Assembly: GCA_029204225.1 (NCBI GenBank)
Contig: CM055111.1
Coordinates: forward strand, 18,122,668 to 18,186,667
Reading direction: 5' to 3'
Length of the DNA stretch: 64,000 nucleotides
Source of the DNA: Diphasiastrum complanatum
Taxonomy: Eukaryota > Streptophyta > Lycopodiopsida > Lycopodiales > Lycopodiaceae
Both the position numbers and the translations under genes were made by a program. Below, one piece after another: positions 44,861 through 57,256 of this stretch. The number at the start of each line of letters is the position of its first letter. The first letter of the stretch is position 1. The notes beneath the pieces are model-generated. The model ran no database searches. It had not been told where the DNA came from and saw only the letters and a program-made list of their open reading frames with translations.

Positions 44861-46185
44861 TCTGTCAACAGAAGATGTGTGTGCAGCATCAACATCTGAC
44901 ACACATGAGGTGATCCTAGATTCAGGAGCCACCTCACACTTCGTGACATGAATCATGTATGATTTCAGAAGTGCAGATCCCTCAAGATTCATAGTTCTTG
45001 GAGATGGATCTAGACATCAAGTGAATGATATTGGTTCACTATGGCTCAACACAAATGGCAGAGAAAGACGACTCGAAGGCATTCTGTTCATGCCTACTCT
45101 GCAACAAGACTTGCTCTCTGTAGCAAGAATAGCAGATGCAAGGATGCGTGTGACGTTTTCTGACGAAGCATGCAACGTGATTGATGCCAATACTAGTACT
45201 CTCATCGCTCAAGGAAGAAGGAAAGGGAACCTATATCATCTGAAGGTACGCCTACCTGTAGATCAGGTGCATCAGACTCATGACGACTCGCCAGATACTT
45301 TGTGGCACAGAAGACTCTACCACATGAACTCAATGGCACTTTAGCAAGCAAGCCATCATGGAGCAATAACAGGGTTCAACATCTCGAATGCAACTAGTTC
45401 AACCACCTGTGATGCATGCTTGAAGGGCAAGATGTCACACACACCATTCATCAAAGACTCCTACAGAACGACAAAGATTATGGAGCTAGTACACTCTGAC
45501 ATCTATGGATCATTCGGAGTGGTCTCACTAGGAGATTCAAAGTATTACATAACCTTCATTGATGATTATAGCAAATTTTCCAGAGTGTATTTCATTCAGA
45601 ATAAATCTGAAACACTTGATAAATTCACTAAATATGTGAATTGGCAGAAAGATGCACAAGCAGCAAAGTAAAGCAGATCAGAATAGATGGAGGTGGCGAA
45701 TACATCTCCAATCGCTTCACTGACTTTTGAAATGATTGTGGCATCATTCACAAAAGAACTGCAGCCTACACACTGCAGCACAATGGTGTTGTTGAACGAA
45801 AGAACAGGATCCTAATGGAATCAGCCAGATGCATGATGGCCTACTCGAAAGCTCCAAGGGCACTATGGGTTGAAGTAGTAGCTACAACCGCATACATCCA
45901 GAACAGAACATGCAAGTCTGGTGTTCCTCACACGACACCACATGAGCTATGGGTCTTCAAGCTCAAATACGGACTAGACGAGTTAACAAAATACAAGACA
46001 AGACTGGTAGCGAAAGGTTTTTCTCAGAGATACGGTATAGACTACTCTGAAACCTTCTCTCCTGTCGTCAAACATTCATCCCTATGTCTGTTATTTGCAT
46101 ATGCGGACAGTAAGACAGCCTTCTTGCATTGTAAATTAGAGGAAGAGGTCTACATGGATCAACCCCCAGGATATGTCTAAAATTC
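44861..46185 (+). pseudogene. Copia fragment C1: protease, integrase, short RT
   Basis: Protease LDSGATSHFVT near 44915 followed by TGA. Then FIVLGDGSRH, LQQDLLSVARIADA and the integrase zinc segment LWHRRLYHMN...CDACLKGKMS, with a stop at 45344. The core has HSDIYGS and TFIDDYSKF. About 700 bp, from the integrase C-terminus through the RT start, is missing: HELW at about 45950 joins FKLKYG. RT continues with [15 protein letters not shown] and ends [12 protein letters not shown] at 46180. It is followed at once by a second protease. Confidence 0.85.
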
Positions 46186-48129
46186 ATGTCTGATTTTAGA
46201 AGTGCAGATCCTTCAAGTATCATAGTTCTTGGAGATGGATCTAAACATCAAGTGAACGGTATTGGTTCACTGTGGATCAACACCAATGGCAGAGACATAC
46301 GACTCGAAGACATTCTGTTCATGCCTACACTGTAGCAAGACTTGCTTTCTGTAGCAAGAATAGCAGATGCAGGAATGCGTATGACATTTTTTGATGAAGC
46401 ATGCAACATGGTTGATGCTAGTACCAGTGCTCTGATCGCTCAAGGCAGAAGGAAAGGTAGTCTATATCATTTGAAGGTATGCCTACCTGCAGATCAGGTG
46501 CATCAGACTCATGATGACTCGCCATACACTCTGTGGCACAAGAGACTCTGCCACATGAACTCAATGGCACTTTACCAAGCAAGCCATCATGGAGCAATAA
46601 TAGGGGTCAGTATCTCGAATACAACCAGTTCGACCACCTGTGATGCATGTTTGAAGAGTAAGATGTCACGCACTCCATACATCAAAGACTCCTACAGAAC
46701 GATCAAGATTCTGGAGTTAGTGCATTCTAACATCTGTGGGCCTTTCAATATGATCTCAATAGGAGGTTCAAAATATTATATAACCTTCATTGATGATTAT
46801 AGTAAATTCGCCAAAGTGTATTTTATTCAAAATAAATCTGAAACACTTGATAAATTAATAGAAGATGTGAATTGGGCTGAGAGATATACAGGCATCAAGG
46901 TTAAGTAGATCAGATTAGATCGGGGTGATGAATACATCTCGAATCGCTTTACTGACTTCTACAATGATTGTGGCATCATTCATACAAGGATTGGAGCCTA
47001 CACACCGCAGCACAATGGTGTTGTAGAAAGAAAGAACAGGGCCCTGATGGAAGCTGTCAGATGCATGATGGCCTACTCGAAGGCTGCAAGGGTACTGTGG
47101 GCTGAAGCAGTAGCTACAACCGCATACATCCTGAACAAGACAGACAAGCTTGGTGTCCCTCACACGACACCACATGAGTTATGGTGGGGTAGAAAGCCCA
47201 ACCTGTCTCACATCAGAATCTTTGGCTGGGCAGCTTATGCACATATTCCTAATAAGCTTTGAAAGAAGCTTGATGAGAAAGCCGAGCAGGGATTTCTAGT
47301 AGGTTATGACAACAATTCGTCATACTACAGAGTCTACATGCCAGACACGAACACTGTGAGAACAATGAGAGATGTCAGATTTGATGAGAGCAGGACAATG
47401 GCCAATGACGATCCTGTCAGCTATGAAGTTCTGAAAAGACAGGACTATGACCTGCCGCCAGTGACAGAGGGAGGAGAAGATGAACACAAAAATGAAGAGT
47501 TTTGAGTCACTTCCCGTTCGAGTGACGAATCTGAAAACGAAAGATTCGAGAGGTTGCTTACTTCTACAATTCCTGTAAACCAAGATGGTTCTGGACCCAG
47601 CGGAGCAAACAAAGACAAAGACATTGTTGTCCTAGGAGGATCTCCTAGAAGCTCGACAAGACCACGAAGGGCGCCAGCAAGATACGTGCCAGGTAGCTCT
47701 GCTTCTACATCAGAAGAGTTCTGTGGATTCAGTGGTGAACCACAGACTTTCGAGGAAGCGATTGAATTTCCAAAGAAGGACAGATGGATCCAAGCCATGA
47801 ACGAAGAGATGGAGTCCATGAGGAAGAACCAGGTATGGACGTTGCAACCATTACCATATAAGCGTAAGACTGTCAAATGCAAATGGATTTCCAAGCTCAA
47901 ATACGGACCAGATGGAAATGTCATGAAATACAATGCAAGACTGGTAGCGAAGGAATTTCTCAGAGATATGGTATTGACTACTCTAAAACCTTCTCTCCTG
48001 TGGTCAAACATCCGTCCCTACGTCTGTTATTTGCATATGCAGCAACTTATGACCTCATGATCCACATTGTGCACGAGAAGACAGCCTTCTTGCATGGCGA
48101 GCTAGACGAAGAGGTCTATATGGATCAAC
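46186..48129 (+). pseudogene. Copia fragment C2: protease, integrase, RT N-terminus
   Basis: Starts inside the protease (DFRSADPSSIIVLGDGS) after losing the catalytic Asp region. Integrase is open at 46342-46908 (LWHKRLCHMN, CDACLKSKMS, TFIDDYSKF). A TAG near 46906 precedes RLDRGDEYIS, and the core continues with [13 protein letters not shown] and a linker. RT begins at about 47730 (DRWIQAMNEEMESM, CKWISKLKYG), shifts frame near 47960, and stops at EEVYMDQP, where the TGAAGAAAC LTR begins at 48130. Same family as C1 and C3. Confidence 0.85.
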
Positions 48130-48990
48130 CTGAAGAAACAAAACGTTTCTAATTACAAAGCCTTGCTAGCTTTCAGCCCTCAACCCGACGAAGACATTCG
48201 CGAACTCGAAGATCTGGAGACACAAAGCACGAAAAGTTTCGCGAACACAAAAGTCAAAGGAAACGAAGACGAATGGTTTATGAACACGAACGTCAGAGCA
48301 GACGAAGACGAACGGTTCGCGAACACGAAAGATTCACGAATGAGAATCTTTTGCGGTCCAGTACGAGTGAAGGCAAACGACCAAAACAAAACCAACGACA
48401 GAAACGAAACCTTCTCCTGCCTACATGCTCGAAAGAGTACCAGCAGGATCATGCAAGTACCCAGAAGTACAGATTTCTGATCTGATGGTATGACATCAGC
48501 AGATACATTTTAGGTTGTGGCTTAGATTTAGGGTTTGGAAGAGATCTAGAACCTTCCATAAGTTGATAAGCTTGAGTAAGAGCATCCAAATAGGACAAAA
48601 GGCTATTATAAATAGTCTACAAGCATGGGAGCATTTCATCTCTCTTATTCTTCTCTCATTCATTCTTATGGAATATCTCTTTGGGGTTCTACATCCATTT
48701 TTGCATTTTAGTGATGATATAATAATGGATTATTGTGTATAGAATGCTATTTTTCTTATATGTATGAGGTCCCACGTGTGAGTATCGTTGTTGTACGACT
48801 GTTGCACGGACTGGAACAATAAATCAACTTACATAAGTGATTTTGACAAGTTCTTGTTGAGTTTACGTCTTTTACATGTAGTAGATGCAATATTTCTGCA
48901 TTGTAAAAATCTTGATTTCTCAAAAAAATTATGTATGCAATTCATGTTCGCCACATTGTGTGAACATAAGATAATTGTAAAATTTGGCCA
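48130..48990 (+). repeat. LTR of the TGAAGAAAC family (possibly composite)
   Basis: Begins TGAAGAAACAAAACGTTTC. The first ~380 bp match the minus-strand LTR ending at 14462. It contains three copies of the palindrome TTCGCGAA (48197-48204, 48238-48245, 48316-48323) within CGAACAC/CGAAAG-rich repeats. From about 48510 the match weakens. This part has TATAAATAG near 48609 and CCCACGTGTGAG near 48772, like the other LTRs, so it is either a diverged continuation or a second LTR. No primer binding site was seen after it. Confidence 0.65.
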
Positions 48991-49800
48991 CCATATTATG
49001 GAAAGTGAAATTGGTCACCTACTTTCTTGACATATGATGAAATCTTTATGAAACTTGAAAATGACCTCACATGAGAAAAAATGTTTGTTTATCGGCAAAA
49101 ATTTGGGACGCAAGATTTTGAAGGCAAATTTTTTTAAAAACCTATAAACAAATTGGAGGGAAACCTAATTTAAAAATTTCAGCCATGAATAAAGGATTTC
49201 ATCATTATCCTTTAAATTTTATGCTTGAGAAAGATCCTTTTATTTTACACTTAGTAAGATCACTCTTTAGTTACAACTTCACTTGACAAACTCACCATAA
49301 TTTTATGATGAAATTATGTTGCTAAAATGAATTTTTTTTTTTGCATACATATTAAGCAACTAGTTACAACATATACAACTTGGCAATGCCATTTACAAAG
49401 CTAGCCTCCTTAGATGTTACTACATAGCATAGTGGTCGGGATTCAAGACTTCACCTTTTTGGTGGCAATCAACAACTCTACCAAGTACACCCCAGTGTGA
49501 CGGGCAGATCCTTTTTTAATACCTAAAGGATAAAGTAAGCTTAAATAACTCCAATTTCAAAATCTTGGATGCCACATGTAGTAGAAGCTCCTAGAAGCAA
49601 CGGGTTTTTGTGTGTGAGGCTTCTTCCAATTCTTTTTGATAGACTCTCTAAATCAATACGAATCTTCTCGGACTCCTCTTTTTTGGCTGCAAAGGGCCAC
49701 GACGCTAAGACCTCGGGCTCCAGCCTCCGACGCGGACCGACCTCTCACATAAGAAATATTTAGGGAGTCGGTTTCCTAATTTCCTTTCATGAGTCCAAGT
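48991..49800. other. Intergenic, no gene seen
   Basis: AT-rich with long A/T runs. No supported frame. Confidence 0.5.
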
Positions 49801-50499
49801 GAGAGGACTACTGTCTAAGCACCAACGCCACGCAGCTGCCTCACGGACGGTGTTGTATGCTTGCACAGGTCACGTCAGATATTATTATTATTGCTATTCA
49901 GTCATTCGCTATTCCTATTCTCGAATCTCCACTGGGCCCTGCAGCAATGCCTGCCATCAGTTTTTTCGCCCTTTTTGTGGATCCCATGGGATTCGGGAAT
50001 CGCATACGAGGAGACTCGTGAGACATAGTCAGAGCCGACTCTGAACTCTGGACTTTTGTGCTACGTGCAACACAAGCCTTCTTGCTTGATCGAGAATATA
50101 ATAAGATCAAACATACATGTATAGTTATTGCTGGATCGATCTTCAAACCTGTATAAGTGTAGATCGTCGCAGGACATTGTGAATGCTTTCATACAGTACA
50201 TACAAAGCTTAGATATTTTGCATGACTTCTTGTTTCAACAGAGCAAGTCATCGCTTGATAATTGACTAAATATCAGACATTTTATCACTGGCAGATAAAA
50301 AAAACAACTAGCTCATCAAAGGTTGATCTCCAAAATACATCCAACTGACTGTATAATAAGTGAAGAACACGTAGGGCTTGTTCCTAGAGTTGTAAAGCAG
50401 ATTAATTCTTTATGCGGGAAAAGTTTGAAGCACTCAATTTGGCTCTGCTGTCATATAACTGCACGTCGAACGAGTTTGGGTGCTTTTAAGAAATAGGGA
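49801..50499. other. Upstream region of the EamA locus, no coding support
   Basis: Higher GC than its surroundings at 49640-50050, but no frame with recognisable content. It may include promoter or 5' UTR of the transporter gene. Confidence 0.35.
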
Positions 50500-50899
50500 A
50501 TGTTTCTGCAATTAAATGCCGTGACTTTTGCTCCAAAACATTATTTTCGACGCACTTCAATATCTGGCACTCGACTTAAGTGTTCAGTTCGAGATCTTGC
50601 TATACAATGTCTCGTACGAAGAAAAAGAATAAATAACGTTTCGTCTTATACATCAGCTTCTAGATTGCTGCAAACGACCGCAATGTAGATGTGTATGTCT
50701 TAGATTTGACATAGAAAAACACATCTTGAAGGCAAGACAAAAGAAAGATAGTAGATACCGTGTGAAAGAGGACGATAGTAGAAGTCTGGTAAAAAAGACA
50801 ATTCCCGATCCCGAAAACGAATGCCCATACGCAGCAGTGGACCAAGCACCTCACAATGTAAATCCCTCAAATTACATCGGCGCCATCCGTCCACAGCTA
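50500..50899 (+). CDS. Possible 5' exon of EamA-type gene with transit-like N-terminus
   Basis: ATG 50500 opens a Ser/Arg/Thr-rich, acid-poor N-terminus (MFLQLNAVTFAPKHYFRRTS) that looks like a plastid transit peptide. The frame closes at 50688. A frame offset by one base continues through KARQKKDSRYRVKEDD to IGAIRPQL at a good donor (CTA before GTAAGA, 50900). One base of frame conflict between 50625 and 50688 means either decay or a small intron. The donor phase does not fit the acceptor at 51433 directly, so another exon between them would be needed. Tentative. Confidence 0.3.
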
Positions 50900-51433
50900 G
50901 TAAGAACATATCGTAGCATTGTACGTACGTAATTCTAAATACTAGTGCGAAATGTTAGGAACATGGATCTTGAGATACAAACTTATGGCAATGCAATATT
51001 ATGAAAGTGATGAAAATGAAGTGTTTATTGTTTGATTATCTCTATCGTTATGATCTTGCGGTTTTGTCTTTTTACAAAACTCTTTCCATCATTTCATATA
51101 AAAATTCGAAGACACAAAACCTTTGTTTACATGTCTTTCTCTCCTTCAAGCTAACAATGCATGGATAGCAGGTGATGCTTGTTCCCTTGATGAAACTTTG
51201 CGCTGGCCGGTCGGTAACTGGAGTCAAGTGGCTTTCTACCTTTATAGCACTATCTGGTAATCTATCTAATATCAGCTATCAAATATTTAGTCATTCAGGC
51301 AGTTAATTAGTAGAAGCTCTCAGATGTACTACATGGTAAAAGGCATTCAGTGCATGGTCTTTCTGGAGGTGTCGATAACCTATCCCAGATGAGCGGTTAA
51401 AGTCACTAATCAAACATTGATTTTCCCTGTTAG

Positions 51434-52335
51434 GTATGGGTGTGCTGGAGGAAGAAGGTTCAGGGTGGAAAGGCATCATTATTCCACAACGTGGAAACCC
51501 GTGGGTTTTCGCGAGTTCATTAATTTCTGCTCTGCAAATATTTCGATCAGAAGTCTTTGGAATCGCTAAAGCATTGGATGCAAAGCGTTTAAATGCCATT
51601 CAGTCGGCCGTATTATCTGTCCTCAGCTTTTTCTGGGAGATATGCAACCTATGCACCAGTTCTAGTGATTGGGGTTTAGACTTTACAACACTGGCTCAAC
51701 ATTTACCATGGCTTCCATTAATCTACAATGGCATCGTCTGTGGTGGAATTTGCAGCTGGTTGGAAATACGAGCTCTGCGTGGAGTGAACGCATCCGTCGC
51801 CACTTTGATTTACATGACTATTCCGGTCTGGGGTGCATTTTTCTCTACACTTCTCCGACACAAATCTCCGAGCGAGCTTGAACTTGTGGGAGCGCCAATG
51901 ATTCTGCTAGCAACTATGTGGACTAACAAAATGACTTCTGAACAGCGTACCAATAGTTCTCAACCATACCAAAATGATCAGGGCCTTACTAGACAGAACA
52001 GAGATCAGAGTAGCCATTTGAATCGTCGACAGGAATTTTCCAGGCCAGATGAAGGCTATTTGATGGAAAATGTCCTGGCATCGACGCTCCTCAGTGCTGA
52101 TCATCTTCCAGGAGTCATGTTAATATCTCAACTAAAATCTCCGTTCTATACTGCTCAAACTGAGAGGCTTGTCAAAGATGTAGATGTCATATTTCAAGAG
52201 AACACGGATTGTCTATCCGACTTTACCACCATTTTTAAACCTCCACAATGCGCCGAAGTTCATAATACGGCTGTAAATGTTGGATCTCCATGTTTTCTGT
52301 GCACTGAAGAGCATGTCTGTGATATTGGCGCATGA
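51434..52335 (+). CDS. EamA (drug/metabolite transporter) C-terminal exon
   Basis: Preceded by a TTTTCCCTGTTAG acceptor; open to TGA at 52333-52335. The product has the second EamA repeat of plant DMT-type proteins: GVLEEEGSGWKG, then ASSLISALQIFRSEVFGIAK, a hydrophobic LNAIQSAVLSVLSFFWEICNL, LPWLPLIYNGIVCGGICSWL, IRALRGVNASVATLIYMTIP and LVGAPMILLATMW. This gives about four membrane segments. Plant relatives are membrane proteins, often plastidial, with mostly unknown substrates. The last ~120 residues are hydrophilic and not part of the domain. The first EamA repeat is not visible upstream, so the gene is incomplete here or has unseen exons. A partial duplicate lies at 33499-34200. Confidence 0.65.
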
Positions 52336-52397
52336 TCAGTGCTTAATATTTTGTTCGCCAAATGCGTAATTCAATCTAAGTAGATATATATAATAGG

Positions 52398-52530
52398 CCC
52401 ACGCTTGGTGCGGTGGTCTACTGTGCGTGTGTTGGGCTTGACTACTCAGATTCCATTCGCTTCCCTGCCCCACTCGTGGGCGGAAACTTGGGCCAAAGGC
52501 TCAAAGCCTCCTTAATATAAAAAGTTAAAT
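52398..52530 (+). repeat. SINE-like tRNA-related stretch
   Basis: TGGTGCGGTGGTCTA resembles a pol III A box, and about 45 bases on CAGATTCCATTCGC is a weak B box. The sequence is unusually GC-rich for its surroundings and ends at an AT-rich tail (AATATAAAAAG). No target duplication confirmed. It lies in the interval missing from the EamA duplicate. Confidence 0.35.
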
Positions 52531-54480
52531 AGAATTAGTAGCACTTTTAGTTTTCTAACGAGATTAGTTTCTTAGCACTACGTCTTAAGAAGCATGAGGA
52601 CAAAAGTTGCTAAAATATCTTGGAGAGCAGGAAATTGTGTGCAAGTTCTATTTGCATTTTAAGATCCGCTTTCCACTGATCTGTGATCTGTATAAGCTTC
52701 TTTGCTGTCAACTATCCCCTAGGCACATCCGAATCAAAAGCCTGCCATTTGTGTGTAAACTCTCTCGTCCATCTCACTTCTGATCTCCGTCAGTCCATTG
52801 ATTATTTATCGCGCAGTACAGAATCACGTTGATTAGAATCGAAAGTTGAAAGTGGTGATTATAATTAGTTCTGAGCCATGGAGGTTAAGAATCATGCAAG
52901 AGCATAAGAGGTCAGATGTGACAAGACATTTGACCATTGCTTTCATTCCCAGCAAGACATGTTCATGTTCTCAGACTAAAATGCGTCAGCTCCAAGCCGT
53001 TCTGTGAAGCATACGCGGTTTCAGCATCAGCATGGAAGGGCTTGTACGTATGATAGGTACAAGCCTGAAGCCTCAGTGCCATGTTACAATGCGCTATTTC
53101 AAAGATATTATCTCGCGTCTATTTCTTTCTTGCAAGTCCGACACACAAATGTGACATATAAGTAAATTTTGTCCGTTTAGTTATAAGCTTAATTTATGAT
53201 ACTCTTCTATTTTTTAATTAATTTTGTATAGTTACAAATTTACAATGTGAGAGGACCTTTGCTTTAGGTCCCCAAGGGCTGTGGAACCCTTGAGCAAGGA
53301 AGGCCCAACCGTGTTGAAGGCCTAAGACCCCTTTTCGAGTTTGATGTCTAAGTGTGAATTTTGTTACATGTTTATTTTGAGTGGACTTTGCATGACAACC
53401 AATAAAGGTTACTTAATTTGTGAAAGTTTTTATACTAGTGGACTTTGGTCATAAATTCTATCAGGACATCCAATGCCTAGATGTCACAAGGCTCATGTGC
53501 TATGTGGCAGCCAATAATTGGGTTGTTGGCACAAGATTTAGTGTTAGGTAATTATCTCTCATTAGATGTCAATATGAGAAGTTCATTGGAAAACTAAAAT
53601 GTGATGGTATTGCTCATAAAATAAATCGTTCATAACGTAGAACTAAGATGTACTTTGTAAATTGTTTAAATAATGATAATAACCTAGTACATGAGAAGAT
53701 TTGTCTAAGAATTTACAATGATCCTTATGAGGCTTGAAGATGAGGATAAATGTAGTGTTTGAAGCATAGATTTTGAAACACATTTTTTTTAAGAGACAAC
53801 CTCCAATGAGCTCCAAACATGGTTTCTCTAAGAGAGAATTGACGTCTTTTTCTTTTCTAGAAATGAATCTCCATAAAACTTTGAAGTATGTTCACATCTT
53901 GAGATTTAACATTATGTTTTTTCGCGGATGGAGCTTTATCTACAACAAGAAGCTAGTTGGTGGAATGGAAACCTTAGATTTTCTAGATCATAGAAAGTTT
54001 TGGTATTTGCATGTATGCATCAAGGTATTATCAAGCTAAATCCATAATCTATAACTTATAAATAGTTCTTTGCTTGATTAGGTGGTGAGTTGGTGAGGAC
54101 CTCATTTATTCTCTTTGAAGTTAGGAGTTAGCCACACAAATGAGGACATGCAAGAGAAATAAAGTACATAATAAGATAGTTTACTTTTAATAAGTGGTGA
54201 GCTGCTGATCACTTTATTTTCTCTCCTTTAATTAGGTCATGAGTTTAACTCCAATTTGATGCACAAAATGAGGACGTAATAGATGAAAACAGGAAAATTG
54301 TGGTACACCAAGTTTTCTTGATGGGGACATAAGAAAGAAAAACAAGAAAGTTATGCTATATGTCTCACAAAGGCCTAGCCATTCTCTTGAAAATGTATGA
54401 AAGTACAAATTTCTTGAATAAAACATGTCGTTAATGTCTAAGAATCAATGTGAGGTAAATACTTATTTTTAGAGAATCTA
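52531..54480. other. Intergenic, no gene seen
   Basis: 52818-53040 is matched by the EamA duplicate, which suggests it was 3' flank of that gene. The rest is AT-rich with no supported coding. Frames such as 53773-54039 lack any motif. Confidence 0.5.
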
Positions 54481-54487
54481 TGTGCTA

Positions 54488-54870
54488 GAGATAAACACAG
54501 TGAAGACAATCAGAGACGTCAAATTCGATGAGAGCAGAACAATGGCCAACAATGATCCTGTTAGTTATGAATTTCTTAAAAGACAATACTAGGATCTACG
54601 AACCGTGACAGAGAGAGCAGAGGATGAACACTCAGACGAAGATGTTGGAGTCGCACCTCATTCGAGCGACGAATCAGACGAAGAAAGATTCGCATGCCAG
54701 CCTATTGCTACAACACCTGTAAATCGAAATGGTTCTGGACCTAGAAGAATAGATAAAGACAAGAGCATTGCAATACCAGAAGGATCTCCTAGAAGATCAA
54801 CAAGAGAATGAAGAGCGCCAACAAGATTTGTGCTAGGCAACTCAGCTTCTACATTTGAAGAATTTAAATA
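54488..54870 (+). pseudogene. Copia fragment C3: integrase-RT linker
   Basis: Matches 47350-47720 of C2. Blocks are VKTIRDVKFDESRTMAN, NDPVSYEFLKRQY, SSDESDEERFA, NGSGPR, EGSPRRSTRE and a closing FVLGNSAS. Stops near 54590 and 54810. Nothing else of the element is present on either side. Confidence 0.8.
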
Positions 54871-56695
54871 CCGTGATGATGACAACATTCGGACATTTCT
54901 ACACACCGCTAACGACTTTTCTCCAGGTCTACGATCTGGTATGGAATTTGTAAAATGTTACCAATGGCTAGAAGGGCAGGTTTCGTATTGCATACTCTGT
55001 ATGTTCAACGAACAAAACACTTAAGAATTGTAGAAGAAGAAGGGCGAATTACTAGACACAACTATAAGCGAGAGAAGTACGTATAAGCGGATTACAGGAT
55101 AAGCTCACAAGAAGGGATGAGGAGAATAAAGTGTTGTTAGATCGCAATGCACAATGTTTTGAGAGAATAATGAAACTCTAGAGAGAAGCCGGTGGAATGC
55201 AAACATACATGTGATTGAATATGAGAGGGATTTATTACAAACCCAACTCGATAGCATCACTACAAGTGGACCAGTCCGAAGTGACAACACGAGACTCAAG
55301 GAATGGACAAAGAATATTCTACACACCCATGTCATGGACAAACTGGAACAGTTTGTGGACGAGCAGGGATATTTGCAAGAGGAGAACATGCAACTGGAAA
55401 AGAAATTAGCTGAACACGAGGGTTGTTATCGGTGGCACACCATTGCAATAACTGGTTGTCGCATCCAGAAGCAGTTCAAGAGCAGGCAAACCTACAACAA
55501 TCTATGACAGATGTGCAGCACTTAAAACAACACTTGTCTGACTTACAAGGCACACTTCAAGACAAAGAAATAGAGTGGTAGAAATTACAGGAAGAGGCAA
55601 AGGGCTTATTGAAGAACATTGCGGATTTGATAGATCAACTCAAACTTAGATGAGATTCTGTGCAAGTGGATACAAGTCAACACCAACATAGCCAAGCTAT
55701 GGGAAAGTCAATAGAAAATCAATCCCTGATGGTTGTACCACATCGGGCGAAAAGGCCTAGAACAAGATTGGGAAGGAAGGTAAACAACACGTACTAGGCT
55801 TTACAGCCTTGGATACATCAACGCAACATCGAACATGCATGGAATATTGACTATTTGTTCTTGTCAAAGGTGGATATCACAACAGAAGAGTGAGATGAGC
55901 CATGGGAGCTATGTGAGTTATATGAGTTCTGGTAGAATTTGGAGTTGAAAGAACAAACGATTTTGGCTTGGGCATTCTTACAAGGCTGGATGAAGATATA
56001 TATATATGAAGTCAAACATGCCTTACCGATACATAATGACTTGCACTATCAACCATTAAGAAGTGCGCAAGGTTTACAACATGGCAGCAAGATCTTGTAA
56101 CAAGTTTGATGCGGTGTATGCTACGGTGGCAAGGCATATAAATATCACATACCCATTATTATGGCAGCTATATTACTGATGAGAAGAGGGTTTCCAAGAG
56201 GAAAATCGACAAAGCAACTTAGAATTTCCACACTCACGGCGCTTTCCAATTCATGGACTTTGTTGTGATTGCTATACAACAAACACGGGAGTTGTTTGTC
56301 AACAAACGCTATACGATGATAACCACTAAATGGCTGGAAAAGGCAATGCTAATAGACCACGATTAGTATCCAGTGTTATGGATGAAAAACAAAATTTGCT
56401 GCTCCAACCTATTTGGCATGGACTAGCCATGCTAGTACTAGAAACACGAAACTGGACATCATCCCAACTACAACAACATTGATAGAAATGTCGTGGTCAA
56501 AGAAAATAGCTAGTGAATTTAAATTGCTTACCATTGATTCACAAGAAAAGGGTGAACTTGTAAGTCATTTCTTGGGGGTACATACATCCGATGAGAGTGA
56601 CAGTGAGCATCATAGCAAGGAGGTTAAACGAAGAAAGAAGATGAAGAAGACTCAGACTTGACACTCGGTGGAACTAGTGTTTTTCCACCGGGGAA
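54871..56695 (+). pseudogene. Degenerate coiled-coil ORF region, gag-like
   Basis: Sense-strand pieces in changing frames: 55211-55507 (MIEYERDLLQTQLDS, EEKLEKKLAEHEG-type heptads), then a DVQHLKQHLSDLQGTLQD-type coil, KGLLKNIADLIDQLK, a basic RAKRPRTRLGRKV, and a tryptophan-rich stretch near 55800-56000. A final open frame is at 56413-56661 with ESDSEHHSKEVKRRKKMKK. It ends 40 bases before an LTR-like start. This would fit the interior of a non-autonomous LTR element, but no known gag motif is present. Confidence 0.35.
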
Positions 56696-56699
56696 TATG

Positions 56700-57130
56700 T
56701 GTTAGGTCCATTTTGGCCATTACAATGTACATTGTAAATACGGAGTGAATTCAAATATAATTGAAGGTCTATTATTATGTATTTGAAGTTTTATTTACAA
56801 GGACGATGCACTTACAAGTCACTTACACGAATCGACTAGATTCGAATCGCCATCTTAAACTAGAGTAATTTAAACTCATAGTTAAATTTACCCTAGTAAG
56901 GTATAAAGTACATACGTGTAACTCATATATTGGTTAAAGCTATTCAATGGAGCGATGCATTTGTAATTTCTAGAGGTGTGTTTGTCCGCTCCGTAGAGTA
57001 ACAAAGATTATCTTTTTTGAACTATGTCCTCCGCATCCGTGTATTAATTACATTGAATGCTTGGTCGTTGTACTTGAAAGTATATGGCTTTTGTGACAAC
57101 TATACATAGTATGTACGGTCAATGAATCAT
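56700..57130 (+). repeat. Possible LTR start after purine-rich tract
   Basis: CCACCGGGGAATATG precedes TGTTAGGTCCATTTTGG, a typical tract-plus-TGTTAG boundary of plant LTR elements. The right end is not defined and no paired copy is in the window. Confidence 0.3.
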
Positions 57131-57183
57131 TATCGTTGATGCGGACGAGAACATCACTGGAACGTTCCTCGTTTATTTTAGAC

Positions 57184-57191
57184 GACCTTCG

Positions 57192-57256
<65 letters not shown>

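Noticed and set aside
49425..49520. tRNA-like or SINE-like stretch (AGTGGTCGGGATTCAAG)
   Set aside because: The apparent A and B boxes are too close together to be a pol III promoter, and no tail or target duplication is seen.
53773..54039. 88-codon frame as a small gene
   Set aside because: No motif, no neighbours, AT-rich context; length expected by chance in this composition.
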